Source: UBA11740 sp035635855
GTDB lineage: Bacteria; Acidobacteriota; Blastocatellia; Pyrinomonadales; Pyrinomonadaceae
Direction: 5' to 3'
NCBI GenBank assembly: GCA_035635855.1
Contig: DASQAF010000027.1
Span: forward strand, 186,001 to 250,000
DNA: 64,000 nucleotides
The notes under the pieces were generated by a model that had not been told where the DNA came from, ran no database searches, and saw only the letters and a program-made list of their open reading frames with translations. Position 1 is the first letter of the stretch; each line of letters opens with the position of its first letter. A program made the position numbers and the translations under genes. Positions 1 to 8,722 of this stretch are shown here, piece after piece.

Positions 1-329
1 CCGGAACGTCGATTTTTGGAACGGCTGTCAATGGCTCGAATCCGTTTGCTAATCCTCCGGCCATCGGTCGAAATGTTTTTCGCGGGCCGCGATATTTCGA
101 TGTTGACATGACTTTCGCGAAGAAATTTGGTCTGGGAAGTTGGGGGTTCCTGGGAGAGAGCGCAAACGTTGATCTGCGTTTCAATTTTTTCAATATCTTC
201 AATAACCTGAATCTCACTCCCTTTGATTCCAACACCGATCCAACTCGCGTCCAATTACCAACATTTGGAAGGGCGACGTCGGCGCTGGCAGGAAGAGTGG
301 GCGAGTTCCAGGTAAGATTCAGCTTCTAA
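1..329 (+). CDS. TonB-dependent receptor, C-terminal end (partial)
   Basis: The gene enters from the left edge; the frame is open from base 3 and ends at TAA 327-329. The visible 108 residues are the last outer-membrane beta-strands of an Oar-like TonB-dependent receptor. They contain GRNVFRGPRYFDVDMTFAKKF-type text, then a long strand with FNFFNIFNNLNL, and the protein ends in an aromatic residue (FSF), as expected for recognition by the BAM machinery. The same ending pattern occurs in the complete receptor at 22949-26479. Family assignment rests on the C-terminus only, so the substrate is unknown. It converges on the TPR gene at 369-1766, with a hairpin terminator between them. Confidence 0.8.
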   Translation, partial: GTSIFGTAVNGSNPFANPPAIGRNVFRGPRYFDVDMTFAKKFGLGSWGFLGESANVDLRFNFFNIFNNLNLTPFDSNTDPTRVQLPTFGRATSALAGRVGEFQVRFSF

Positions 330-345
330 ACACCCGTTTCCGGAT

Positions 346-366
346 GGGCCGCGAACCTAGCGGCCC
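346..366. terminator. bidirectional hairpin terminator between convergent genes
   Basis: A perfect 7-bp stem, GGGCCGC (346-352) and GCGGCCC (360-366), with a 7-nt loop, lies between the receptor stop (329) and the stop of the convergent TPR gene (369). There is no strong T-run on either side, so intrinsic termination is inferred from position and stem only. Confidence 0.5.
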
Positions 367-368
367 TC

Positions 369-1766
369 CTAATGGTCAGGCTTCTGCATTTTTTCTTTTT
401 CTCGCAGTTCTTTGTAGATTTCAAGTTCGCGGTCGGCGTCAGGTTTTCTTTTCAGGCGCGAGAGCGCGAGAAAAATCTGATAGTGAACATCCGGGCTGTT
501 TGAGTTAAGCTCAGCGGCTCGTTGCAGCAGTGGTAAAGCATCCGCGTAACGTTTCGTCTTGACCAGAAGCCTTCCAAGATCATAATTCGCATTGAAATGT
601 TGCTGATTGACGGAGAGTGCGCGGCGCAAAAACTTTTGCGCTTCGGCGATGTTTCCGCGGTCGAGATAGATGGCCCCCAAAAGCGCCAGTGCGTCCGCAT
701 TGTTTGGCTGCAAAGCTAGCGCTTTTTGCAATTCAGCAAGGGCTTGATCAAAGTTTCCCGTTCCCCGCGCGGCTATTGCCGCAAAGTAATGAATCTCTGC
801 AATGTTGGGAAACCGTGAGGCGCCGCTGGCAAAAATCTTTAAAGCTTCATTGAAGTTACCGAGCAACAAATAAACGCCCCCCAGGCGGATGTAATGCACT
901 GCCTGAGTAGGATCCTGATTCCAAGCTCTTTCGTAGTATGTTTTGGCTGCAGTGTAATTGCGCTGCCTGCCAAATAGTTCACCGAGCATGAAATTCGCCT
1001 CGGGATACTTCGGCCGGAGAGCCAATGCTTTCTGCCAGGACTCTGCTGCCGTTTCATCGTTCCCGCGTGCTGAAGCAATTAATCCCAGAAAGTAAAAAGG
1101 CTCGGCCGCATTTGGGGAAACGGCGGAAGCACCCTCGAACGCACTGGCCGCCTCGTCCAAACGTTTGAGGTTAAAGAGTGCGACACCAAGATGATAAAGA
1201 ATGTCGAAGGTATGGGGCTGCGACTCATTGGCTTGCGCGAGCAGGTCGGCGGCATGTTGGTAATCATTGCGCGAAGCGTAGAGTAGTCCCAGATTAATTG
1301 TGGCTTGCGGATGGCCGGGAGCCAGGCGCAGCACAGTCTCGAAAGTCTTGATGGCTTCATCATCGCGTTTGCTGCGCGCCAACAGGACGCCGAGATTGGC
1401 CGTTGCTGAAACAGCATTGGGATTGAGACGAAGCGCAGTACGATATTCGTGCTCAGCTTGGGCGATGTCACCACGCTGATCCAGAATTACGCCGAGCAAA
1501 TTATGCGCGTCAGCATTGGATGGCGCCGCCGCCACCGCGCGACGCACCAGAGGCTGTGCTTCGTCCAGTTTGCCTGCCTGCAAGAGCGACGCTGCTTCAC
1601 GCAGCAGTGAGGCAACGTCTTCGCCCGGAACAGCTCCTTTCGATTTTCCTCTAACGGTTGGTTGTTGCTGCTGCGCCGAAGCGTTATCGACTAGCGCGAG
1701 TCCGAGGATGCACACGCTGACAATTGAAACAATGCGAATACGCTCCACTGTGCGGTCACGGTTCAT
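369..1766 (-). CDS. secreted TPR-repeat protein
   Basis: A 465-residue protein with a signal peptide (hydrophobic stretch IVSIVSVCILGLALV, cleavage near ASAQ), so probably periplasmic. Almost all of the mature part is tetratricopeptide repeats (about ten units with the A-x-x-x-L-G / P-x-x-A pattern), a protein-protein interaction scaffold. ATG at 1766 is preferred over an upstream GTG at 1844 because it starts directly before the signal peptide and because a good promoter lies at 1829-1857, which would sit inside the longer version. It is similar in build to the TPR proteins at 19510 and 21212. No catalytic domain is visible, and the partner is unknown. Confidence 0.85.
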   Translation of the reverse strand: MNRDRTVERIRIVSIVSVCILGLALVDNASAQQQQPTVRGKSKGAVPGEDVASLLREAASLLQAGKLDEAQPLVRRAVAAAPSNADAHNLLGVILDQRGDIAQAEHEYRTALRLNPNAVSATANLGVLLARSKRDDEAIKTFETVLRLAPGHPQATINLGLLYASRNDYQHAADLLAQANESQPHTFDILYHLGVALFNLKRLDEAASAFEGASAVSPNAAEPFYFLGLIASARGNDETAAESWQKALALRPKYPEANFMLGELFGRQRNYTAAKTYYERAWNQDPTQAVHYIRLGGVYLLLGNFNEALKIFASGASRFPNIAEIHYFAAIAARGTGNFDQALAELQKALALQPNNADALALLGAIYLDRGNIAEAQKFLRRALSVNQQHFNANYDLGRLLVKTKRYADALPLLQRAAELNSNSPDVHYQIFLALSRLKRKPDADRELEIYKELREKEKMQKPDH

Positions 1767-1828
1767 TTCAGAGATGATCTTTTCTATCCTGCCGCGCGGA
1801 GGTTCAGGGCGTTGGGGGAAGACGCTGT

Positions 1829-1857
1829 AGTATACTGAGCCCACAATATTGCGGCAA
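1829..1857 (-). promoter_or_regulatory. sigma70-like promoter for the TPR gene
   Basis: On the minus strand, TTGCCG (1857-1852), a 17-nt spacer and TATACT (1834-1829). Start of transcription would be near 1822, giving a leader of about 55 nt before ATG 1766. The spacing is optimal, the -10 box matches 5/6 and the -35 box 4/6. Confidence 0.55.
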
Positions 1858-1893
1858 ATTTGCGAGTTTTAGGAGTGGTCGGTACTCATGTAG

Positions 1894-1984
1894 CTTCTCA
1901 TTAGCACCGTCGCCTTAGCGCGGTGAATCCATTGCCCGACACAACCGGAAACCACCGGGCTAAGGCCGCGGTGCTAATGAGAAG
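1894..1984. repeat. inverted repeat, first copy of a dispersed element
   Basis: Arms 1894-1919 and 1959-1984 match at 24 of 26 positions, including 16 perfect outer bases (CTTCTCATTAGCACCG / complement). An inner CGGTG/CACCG pair (1921-1925 / 1953-1957) extends the fold. Bases 1896-1952 recur at 40073-40129 with 48 of 57 identities. It sits in the 302-bp gap between the divergent TPR gene and bglX. It looks like a small non-autonomous mobile element or structured intergenic repeat, and no coding capacity is seen. Confidence 0.8.
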
Positions 1985-2068
1985 AGCCGCAAAGATTGAG
2001 TCAAACTATACTTGCGTAGACATGACTGTTCAGCCCGATGGCGCACGACATTAATTTGAGGAAAGCAA

Positions 2069-4294
2069 ATGAAGCTCAGTAGACTTTGTACTCTGGTTCT
2101 CACGCTCGCACTTATTCTTTGCGCGGTAACTAATTCCGCACAACAGCGTCCGACAGACAACGAAAGACGAATCAACGCGCTCCTGGCGCGAATGACTCTC
2201 GCCGAAAAACTCGGGCAACTTCAACAGCTCGATGGCGAAGGTAACGGGAACTTCCGTCCTGAGCATCGTGACCTCGCTCGCAAAGGGCTGCTCGGTTCAA
2301 CGCTCAACGTGCGTGGCGCGCAGCGGACCAACGAACTTCAACGCGTTGCGATGGAAGAATCGCGTCTGAAGATTCCCTTGATCTTCGGCTTTGACGTAAT
2401 TCATGGATATCGCACAATTTTCCCGGTGCCGCTGGGTGAAGCCAGTAGCTGGGACCCGGCCTCGGCGGAACGATCGGCGGCCATTGCCGCAGCCGAAGCT
2501 CGCTCTGCCGGCGTGCATTGGACCTTTGCGCCGATGCTGGACATTGCGCGCGATGCACGTTGGGGACGCATCGTTGAGGGTGCGGGCGAAGATCCTTATC
2601 TGGGGATAGCGATGGCGCGGGCGCGCGTGCGCGGGTTCCAGGGCCGCGACTACAGCTCGACAGACAAAGTTCTGGCGTGCGCCAAGCATTGGGTCGCTTA
2701 CGGCGCGGCCGAAGCCGGCCGCGACTACAACACTACCGACATGTCGGAAAGGACTTTGCGCGAGATTTACTTTCCACCTTTCAAGGCGGCGGTCGACGAG
2801 GGCGTCGGCACGTTCATGAGCGCCTTTAACAGCCTCAACGGCGTGCCCGCTTCTGCGAATCCCTTCACCTTAACCAAAGTGCTGCGCGGCGAATGGAAGT
2901 TCGATGGTTTCGTCGTCAGCGATTACACCTCGGTTGAGGAACTTATCAAGCACGGCCTGGCGGCAAACGAAAGCGAAGCAGCTCGCCTGGCTCTCAGCGC
3001 CGGCGTCGATATGGAGATGGTCAGCCGGCTCTATGGAAAGCATGGCGCCGAGCTTTTGCGAAGCGGCCAGCTGTCGCCGGCGGAGATCGACGAAGCGGTG
3101 CGCCGAATTTTGCGCATCAAGATGCGTCTGGGCCTTTTCGAACATCCTTACGCGGACGAAGCGCGAGAGCGCTCGGTGATTTTTAGTCGTGAGAACCGAG
3201 CCGCCGCACGCGAGATTGCTTCCCGGTCGATGGTGCTGCTAAAGAACCAGGGCGAGACCCTGCCACTGAGTAAGAACGTGAAGTCGATCGCGCTCATCGG
3301 CCCGCTCGCGGACGACCAAGTCGATATGATTGGCTCGTGGACAGGTGACGGCAACGCCGCGGCCGCCGTGACTCTGCTCGCAGGCATTAAGGCGAGGGTT
3401 TCTCCCTCGACAAAAATTAACTACGCCAAAGGCTGTGACATCAACGGCGACTCTACTGATGGATTTGACGCGGCCGTGCGGGCGGCGCGTAATTCCGACG
3501 TAGTAGTCGTTGCTGTCGGCGAATCCGCGGATATGAGCGGCGAAGCTGCATCACGAAGCTCGCTGGATCTGCCGGGACGCCAGTTGGATCTGGTCAAGGC
3601 TGTGCAGGCGACGGGCAAGCCGACCATCGTCGTCCTGATGAACGGGCGCCCGCTGACAATCAATTGGATCGCCGACAACACGCCCGCAATTTTGGAAACG
3701 TGGTTTGCCGGCACCCAGGCGGGCAATGCGATCGCCGATGTGCTCTTTGGCGATGTTAATCCCGGCGGCAAGCTGCCCGTCACGTTCCCGCGCAGCGTTG
3801 GCCAGGAGCCGCTCTACTACAATCACATGAACACGGGCCGGCCACCCGACGTCAATAATAAGTACACGTCAAAATATCTCGACGTTTCGTGGACGCCTCT
3901 ATTTCCGTTCGGCTATGGACTCAGCTACACGCAGTTTCGTCTCGCGAACCTGCGACTAAGTGCGCAGCGCATTCGTCCCGACGGACGACTAAACGTCAGT
4001 GTTGATATCGAGAACACCGGCCGGTTTTCCGGTGATGAAGTCGTGCAACTCTACCTACGGGATACGGCCGCCAGCGCGCCGCGGCCCGTCAAGGAACTGA
4101 AAGGCTTTCAGCGTGTCACCCTGAAACCGGGAGAGAAGCGAACAATCGAATTCACTCTGGCGCCGGAACAACTGGGATTCTACAACCGCGAAATGCGATT
4201 CGTAGTGGAACCAGGAGAGTTCAAGGTCATGTTGGGCACAAGCTCGGCGGACCAACGCGAACTGGCAGCTAATTTCGAAGTGGTGGCGAGATAG
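2069..4294 (+). CDS. bglX: GH3 beta-glucosidase, BglX-like
   Basis: A 741-residue glycoside hydrolase family 3 enzyme that releases terminal beta-linked glucose from oligosaccharides in the periplasm. A signal peptide (LCTLVLTLALILCAVTNSAQ) precedes the GH3 N-terminal barrel. That barrel has the KHWVAYGAAEAGRDYN substrate loop and the catalytic nucleophile Asp285 in FDGFVVSDYTS. The GH3 C-terminal sandwich follows from about residue 385, and a fibronectin-III-like tail contains GDEVVQLYLRD. Length and domain order match periplasmic BglX. A GAGGAAA ribosome binding site stands 4 bases before the ATG. The next gene (GH144-like) begins 24 bases downstream on the same strand, so the two are probably co-transcribed and may act in sequence on one beta-glucan. 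Confidence 0.93.
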   Translation: MKLSRLCTLVLTLALILCAVTNSAQQRPTDNERRINALLARMTLAEKLGQLQQLDGEGNGNFRPEHRDLARKGLLGSTLNVRGAQRTNELQRVAMEESRLKIPLIFGFDVIHGYRTIFPVPLGEASSWDPASAERSAAIAAAEARSAGVHWTFAPMLDIARDARWGRIVEGAGEDPYLGIAMARARVRGFQGRDYSSTDKVLACAKHWVAYGAAEAGRDYNTTDMSERTLREIYFPPFKAAVDEGVGTFMSAFNSLNGVPASANPFTLTKVLRGEWKFDGFVVSDYTSVEELIKHGLAANESEAARLALSAGVDMEMVSRLYGKHGAELLRSGQLSPAEIDEAVRRILRIKMRLGLFEHPYADEARERSVIFSRENRAAAREIASRSMVLLKNQGETLPLSKNVKSIALIGPLADDQVDMIGSWTGDGNAAAAVTLLAGIKARVSPSTKINYAKGCDINGDSTDGFDAAVRAARNSDVVVVAVGESADMSGEAASRSSLDLPGRQLDLVKAVQATGKPTIVVLMNGRPLTINWIADNTPAILETWFAGTQAGNAIADVLFGDVNPGGKLPVTFPRSVGQEPLYYNHMNTGRPPDVNNKYTSKYLDVSWTPLFPFGYGLSYTQFRLANLRLSAQRIRPDGRLNVSVDIENTGRFSGDEVVQLYLRDTAASAPRPVKELKGFQRVTLKPGEKRTIEFTLAPEQLGFYNREMRFVVEPGEFKVMLGTSSADQRELAANFEVVAR

Positions 4295-4318
4295 AACGTT
4301 GAGGATCGGGATCAGACA

Positions 4319-5962
4319 ATGAAGCGACCGCGTCTTTTTTTCGATTCTCAGATTTCCGGAAGTTTTCATTCTCGGGCGTTGCTATCCAACGCGCGCCGCG
4401 CAGTTGTTCTTCTCCTCCTTGCCTGCGCACTCTTACATGCCTTAGCGCTCTCGTCCCCTGCGATTGCGCCACCACCCAGCGCGCAATATTCCCTTTCGAC
4501 AGCGGACGAAATATTTCTTGAAGACATGGAACGCCGCGAGTTCCGTTACTTTTGGGAGCAGGCTGATCCCAGGACCGGATTGGTTCCCGACCGCGCGCGG
4601 ACCGACAAGTCGCCGCTTGATGAGAACCATCGCGACGTGGCGAGCATTGCTGCTACCGGCTTTGGCCTGACCGCGCTTTGCATCGCGTCCGAACGCCAAT
4701 GGATTCAGCCGGATCAAGCGAAAGAGCGCGTGCGGGCCACGCTGCGTTTCTTTGCCGATCAGGCTGAGCAATTTCACGGCTGGTTCTATCACTGGCTGGA
4801 CGCGAAGAGTGGCGCCCGACGCTGGAACAGCGAAGTGTCTTCGATCGACACGGCGCTACTTTTGGCCGGCGTGCTGACCGTGCGTCAGAAGTTTGCCAAT
4901 GATAAGGAAATCGTGAGGCTGGCCACCGAGATCTACGAGCGCGCAGATTTCAAGTGGATGCTCAATGGTCATCCGACTCTGCTGTCGATGGGCTGGAAAC
5001 CGGAAACAGGATTTCTCAAATCGCGCTGGGATACTTTCAACGAAGACCCGATCCTTTACATGCTGGCCATCGGCTCGCCGACCCACCCTATCTCTGCCCG
5101 CTCATGGTATGCGTTCAAGCGCCAACGCATGAACTACGCGGGGTATAGCTATGTCACGACCGAAGGCGTCCCGCTCTTCATGCACCAGTACCCGGGGGCC
5201 TGGATCGACTATCGCCAGCGCCGCGAACAAAGAGGCTGGCGCACGGATTACTTTCTTAACTCGATCAGCGCCACGCGCGCGCACCGGGCTTTCTGCATTA
5301 GCCTCGCACGGGAGTTCCCCGGCTACGGTCCGGACATGTGGGGCATTACAGCGTCCGACGGCGTTAGAGGTTACATGGTATGGGGCGGGCCACCGCGTGA
5401 CCCGGCGATCGATGGGACAATCGTTCCTTCTGCCGCCGGCGGCTCGCTGATGTTCACGCCGGATATTTCGCTCCAGACTTTACGAGCGATGAAAGCGCGG
5501 TTCGGCGAGAAAATTTATGGCAGATACGGATTCACTGACGCATTCAATCCCAACAATGGCTGGATAGATACCGACGTCATCGGCATCAATGTCGGCATTA
5601 TGCTCTTAAGTGGAGAGAATTTGCGCAGCGGTGTGATCTGGCACTGGTTCATGCGCAACGCCGAAATCCCCAAAGCGATGGATCTGATCGGACTAAAACT
5701 TTATGGCCGCGAGCAAACTCATTTCAGGGGCCGGCGAAAGATACGAAAGCCCCAACTATCAAGCGTCAGGGAAGGCAAAGCCGCGACGCGACGCCGGGCG
5801 GTGCCTTCGGCAGCAGGCTTGTCAGGCGGAAGCGGCGGCTCGACATCAGGCGTGATGTCGACAAACGAAGGTCCATTACCAGCTTCGACGAAACCGGCGA
5901 ACGGACGGTTCGAGAAATTAATCGCTACTAAAATCTCCTCGTCTTTCGAGCGGCGCTGGTAA
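4319..5962 (+). CDS. GH144-like (glucoamylase-domain) secreted glucanase with C-terminal read-through
   Basis: A 547-residue protein with an N-terminal hydrophobic export segment (about residues 25-48), then a PF10091-type (alpha/alpha)6 domain. Recognisable motifs are RREFRYFWEQADPRTGLVPD, SIAATGFGLTAL, FHGWFYHWLD and SSIDTALLLAGVL. Characterised GH144 members are endo-beta-1,2-glucanases, and the family was long called glycoamylase. The domain should end near IWHWFMRNAEIPKAM (about residue 455). The last roughly 80 residues continue past the stop of the convergent amylase gene and are read from its antisense strand, giving a low-complexity Arg/Gly/Ser tail. An ancestral stop near 5715 may have been lost. 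The partner GH3 enzyme upstream fits beta-glucan use. The family call is strong; the exact linkage is inferred. Confidence 0.85.
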   Translation: MKRPRLFFDSQISGSFHSRALLSNARRAVVLLLLACALLHALALSSPAIAPPPSAQYSLSTADEIFLEDMERREFRYFWEQADPRTGLVPDRARTDKSPLDENHRDVASIAATGFGLTALCIASERQWIQPDQAKERVRATLRFFADQAEQFHGWFYHWLDAKSGARRWNSEVSSIDTALLLAGVLTVRQKFANDKEIVRLATEIYERADFKWMLNGHPTLLSMGWKPETGFLKSRWDTFNEDPILYMLAIGSPTHPISARSWYAFKRQRMNYAGYSYVTTEGVPLFMHQYPGAWIDYRQRREQRGWRTDYFLNSISATRAHRAFCISLAREFPGYGPDMWGITASDGVRGYMVWGGPPRDPAIDGTIVPSAAGGSLMFTPDISLQTLRAMKARFGEKIYGRYGFTDAFNPNNGWIDTDVIGINVGIMLLSGENLRSGVIWHWFMRNAEIPKAMDLIGLKLYGREQTHFRGRRKIRKPQLSSVREGKAATRRRAVPSAAGLSGGSGGSTSGVMSTNEGPLPASTKPANGRFEKLIATKISSSFERRW

Positions 5963-7167
5963 GTGATCACCCGCGCTTCGTCTGAATTCCGCAGCCACTC
6001 CAACTCGCCATTGCGCAAAGCGTCGTGGCTCTTTCTCAAAACAATGATCTGTTTGTAGAAGCGTGGAAACTCCGGTCGTCTTTCCGCGATGGGCCAGAAG
6101 ATTGGCAGCTTTTCGAATAACGCCGGCGCGCCGGATTCGGTCGTGTCGCCGACTTCCATCCCGTTGTAGATCAAAGGCACGCCGTCCAGCGTAAACATCA
6201 GCGCCGATGCTGACAGCGATCCGGGCTCGCCAAAACGCGCGATCGCGCGACGCTCGTCATGGTTATCTGAAAAGCGCATGTGCAGTGCGCCGCGCGGCCA
6301 GTCTTTGTATTCCTTTTCCCAGGCTTCGCGCAGGTCAGAGGCTCGCCGGCGACCCTGCAACACGTCGGTTAACGCGCTATGCAATGGCCACGAGTAATCG
6401 AGTTCGAAAGCTTTCACCTGTAAGTCCGGTTTGTGCGCTTCGGCCAGCATGAAAATATCCGGCTTTATCTTGTCCAGCTCCGCGCGGGCGTTCTCCCAAA
6501 AGTCCGTCGGCACTTCGCCGGCCACGTCGCAACGAAATCCATCGAGGTCGAATTCGCGAATCCAGTACTTGAGCATGTCGATCATGTACTGACGAAGTTG
6601 CGGGTTTGTGTAATTTAAGGCGGCTATGTCGAACCAATCATACGGGTAAGTAATCTTGCCGCTGGCGTCGTGCTTGTACCAGTCGGGATGCTTCATCAGG
6701 ACGCTGTCCCAGGCGGTATGGTTGGCGACGATGTCGATGATCACCTTCATTCCGCGTCGATGAGATTCCGAAATCAACCTCTTCAGATCTTCTTTCGTGC
6801 CATAATCCGGATTGATACCGTAATAGTCGCGCACGGCGTAGGGACTGCCGATAGTTCCCTTCTTTTTTTCCTGACCGATGGGATGAATCGGCATCAACCA
6901 GATGATCGTGACGCCAAGTTCTTTCAATCGATCGAGTTGCGCAGTGATGCCGTTGAAGTTTCCTTCCGCAGAGAACGCCCGCGGAAAGATTTGATAGATG
7001 ACGCCGTCGCGAACCCAAGTGCGAGCCGGCCGGGCCGGGAGTTTAGAGAGGTCTTTCGCCGGCTGCTGCGCTAGAGCGAACCCTGACCATGCCGCAGCAA
7101 CAATGACTGCGAATAGTAAAGCCGGAACGCAGCGCTTGCATTTTCCCATTTTCAGATCAGGATTCAT
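5719..7167 (-). CDS. secreted GH13 alpha-amylase-family enzyme
   Basis: A 482-residue alpha-glucan hydrolase. The signal peptide runs over ALLFAVIVAAAWSGFALAQ. The four GH13 regions are intact: DIVANH (145-150), GFRCDVAGE with nucleophile Asp214, the acid/base Glu243 in LAEAH, and Asp304 in FSDNHDE. It ends in a C-terminal beta domain with the usual WGFRIF finish. It probably cleaves alpha-1,4 links in starch or maltodextrin in the periplasm. ATG 7149 (MGKCKRC) is an alternative start. Its last 244 bases overlap the antisense tail of the GH144-like gene. It is one of three GH13 genes in the locus and is shorter than the other two, lacking their N-terminal immunoglobulin-like domain. Confidence 0.92.
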   Translation of the reverse strand: MNPDLKMGKCKRCVPALLFAVIVAAAWSGFALAQQPAKDLSKLPARPARTWVRDGVIYQIFPRAFSAEGNFNGITAQLDRLKELGVTIIWLMPIHPIGQEKKKGTIGSPYAVRDYYGINPDYGTKEDLKRLISESHRRGMKVIIDIVANHTAWDSVLMKHPDWYKHDASGKITYPYDWFDIAALNYTNPQLRQYMIDMLKYWIREFDLDGFRCDVAGEVPTDFWENARAELDKIKPDIFMLAEAHKPDLQVKAFELDYSWPLHSALTDVLQGRRRASDLREAWEKEYKDWPRGALHMRFSDNHDERRAIARFGEPGSLSASALMFTLDGVPLIYNGMEVGDTTESGAPALFEKLPIFWPIAERRPEFPRFYKQIIVLRKSHDALRNGELEWLRNSDEARVITYQRRSKDEEILVAINFSNRPFAGFVEAGNGPSFVDITPDVEPPLPPDKPAAEGTARRRVAALPSLTLDSWGFRIFRRPLK

Positions 7168-7197
7168 TCCATTCCTCTATGTCAGCTTTTGGGTTCA

Positions 7198-7248
7198 CTT
7201 TGCGCCTTTGCGTGAACGATAGCTCGCAACGACGCAAAGCTCGCAAAG
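7198..7248. repeat. intergenic inverted repeat (CTTTGCG type)
   Basis: Arms 7198-7213 (CTTTGCGCCTTTGCGT) and 7232-7248 (complement of CTTTGCGAGCTTTGCGT) face each other across an 18-nt loop. Each arm is itself a degenerate tandem of CTTTGCG. It fills the gap between the amylase start (7167) and the transporter stop (7254), and may act as a transcript-end hairpin for the transporter. Confidence 0.7.
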
Positions 7249-7253
7249 GAAAA

Positions 7254-8687
7254 CTATTCCTCGTCAATCAACCCCGTGCTCGGCACGGGTTGGACGGATT
7301 CCGGCACGGTAAACAGTTCATGTGCATCGGCGTCGATAACGGCTTCTTCCGGCACGTTTTTGTCAGCGACGTCTTTGACTAACAAGACACTGACAGCCGC
7401 CAGCGCCAGGAATGCGCCTCCCGCCATGACCACATACATCGGCGACTTTGGATTGTCGCGTCCGAAGATGGCGCGAATGACCGGACCAAAGGCAAACGAA
7501 GCAATGATCTCGGGGATGACGATGAAGAAGTTGAAGATCCCCATGTAAACGCCCATCCTCTCTCCGGGTATCGCTCCCGAGAGAATGGCATAGGGCATGG
7601 CGAGAATTGATGCCCACGCAATGCCGACTCCGATCATCGTCAGCAACAAAATACCTTTGTCGTGAATAAAGTAAACAGAGAGCAGTCCGAGCGCTCCACA
7701 AACAAGGGCAATGGCGTGGACTTTCTTTCTACTGGTCGCGCGGGCCAACGGCGGCAGCAGAAAAGCCACGGCGAAACAGGTGATCGAGTAGACGGCAAAA
7801 GCATTACCACCCCAGGCCTGGCCGTCGGTGAAACGCGGGTCACGTTCATTCGTGGCCCCAAATACATGATATGAAGTCATCAAGCCAAAAAACATCCACA
7901 TGCAAAACAGACCCAGCCAGGTAAAGAATTGAACTACGGCGAGCTGTTTCATCGTGGTGGGCATATCCCGGAGAGCGGAAGCAACTTCCGCAACTGTCGC
8001 ACTGATCCCCTTACGCTCCTTTCGCTTACGTTCAAACTCTGCCATGTTCTCCGGGGGAAACTCTTTCGTAGTGATTACGGTCCAGAGCACGCAAACCAGG
8101 AAAGCGACCGCGCCAATCTTGAATGAATAGCTAACGCTCGCCGGGATCAATCGGACCGCTTGCTTGGCGTCGGCGACGCTGCGGTCATCAACGTGCAGCC
8201 GTCGGAAGATGTAAGGGAGCGCATTCGCCAGCGTGGCGCCGATACCAATGAAGAAACTTTGCATGGCGAACCCGGCTGTGCGCTGATCGACACTGAGCTT
8301 GTCCGCCACAAACGCGCGAAATGGTTCCATGCTGACATTGATGTTCGCGTCCAGGATCCAGAGCAAGCCGGCAGCCATCCATAACACGGACGAGTCGGGC
8401 ATGAAGAACAGCGCTATGCTGGCGAGAATTGCACCCGTCAGGAAGTATGGACGACGGCGGCCCAGGCGATTCCAGGTCCGGTCACTCATCGAACCGATAA
8501 TTGGCTGGACCAGCAGACCTGTGACGGGACCGGCTAACCAGAGAATCGGCACCTGCTCAGGCTTGGCGCCCAGGTAGGTATAAATGCCGCTCATGTTTGC
8601 GAGTTGCAGCCCCCAACCGAATTGAATTCCCAGAAAACCGAAACTCATGTTGAAGATCTGCCAGAAGCTCAAACGTGGTTTTTGCAT
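7254..8687 (-). CDS. MFS sugar transporter (SLC45/GPH-like)
   Basis: A 477-residue inner-membrane permease with about 12 hydrophobic helices. The cytoplasmic loop after the second helices reads SDRTWNRLGRRRPYF, the signature of the SLC45-like/GPH branch of the major facilitator superfamily, which moves sucrose, maltose or related glycosides with protons. The N-terminus FGFLGIQFGWGLQLANMSGIY fits maltose permeases of this branch. The ATG at 8687 follows a purine-rich GAGAGGGCTGAA stretch. Flanking amylase and SDR genes on the same strand place it as the inner-membrane importer for maltodextrin products. The exact sugar cannot be read from sequence. Confidence 0.88.
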   Translation of the reverse strand: MQKPRLSFWQIFNMSFGFLGIQFGWGLQLANMSGIYTYLGAKPEQVPILWLAGPVTGLLVQPIIGSMSDRTWNRLGRRRPYFLTGAILASIALFFMPDSSVLWMAAGLLWILDANINVSMEPFRAFVADKLSVDQRTAGFAMQSFFIGIGATLANALPYIFRRLHVDDRSVADAKQAVRLIPASVSYSFKIGAVAFLVCVLWTVITTKEFPPENMAEFERKRKERKGISATVAEVASALRDMPTTMKQLAVVQFFTWLGLFCMWMFFGLMTSYHVFGATNERDPRFTDGQAWGGNAFAVYSITCFAVAFLLPPLARATSRKKVHAIALVCGALGLLSVYFIHDKGILLLTMIGVGIAWASILAMPYAILSGAIPGERMGVYMGIFNFFIVIPEIIASFAFGPVIRAIFGRDNPKSPMYVVMAGGAFLALAAVSVLLVKDVADKNVPEEAVIDADAHELFTVPESVQPVPSTGLIDEE

Positions 8688-8722
8688 TTCAGCCCTCTCA
8701 ATCTCGTTTAGAGGCGCGGTTC

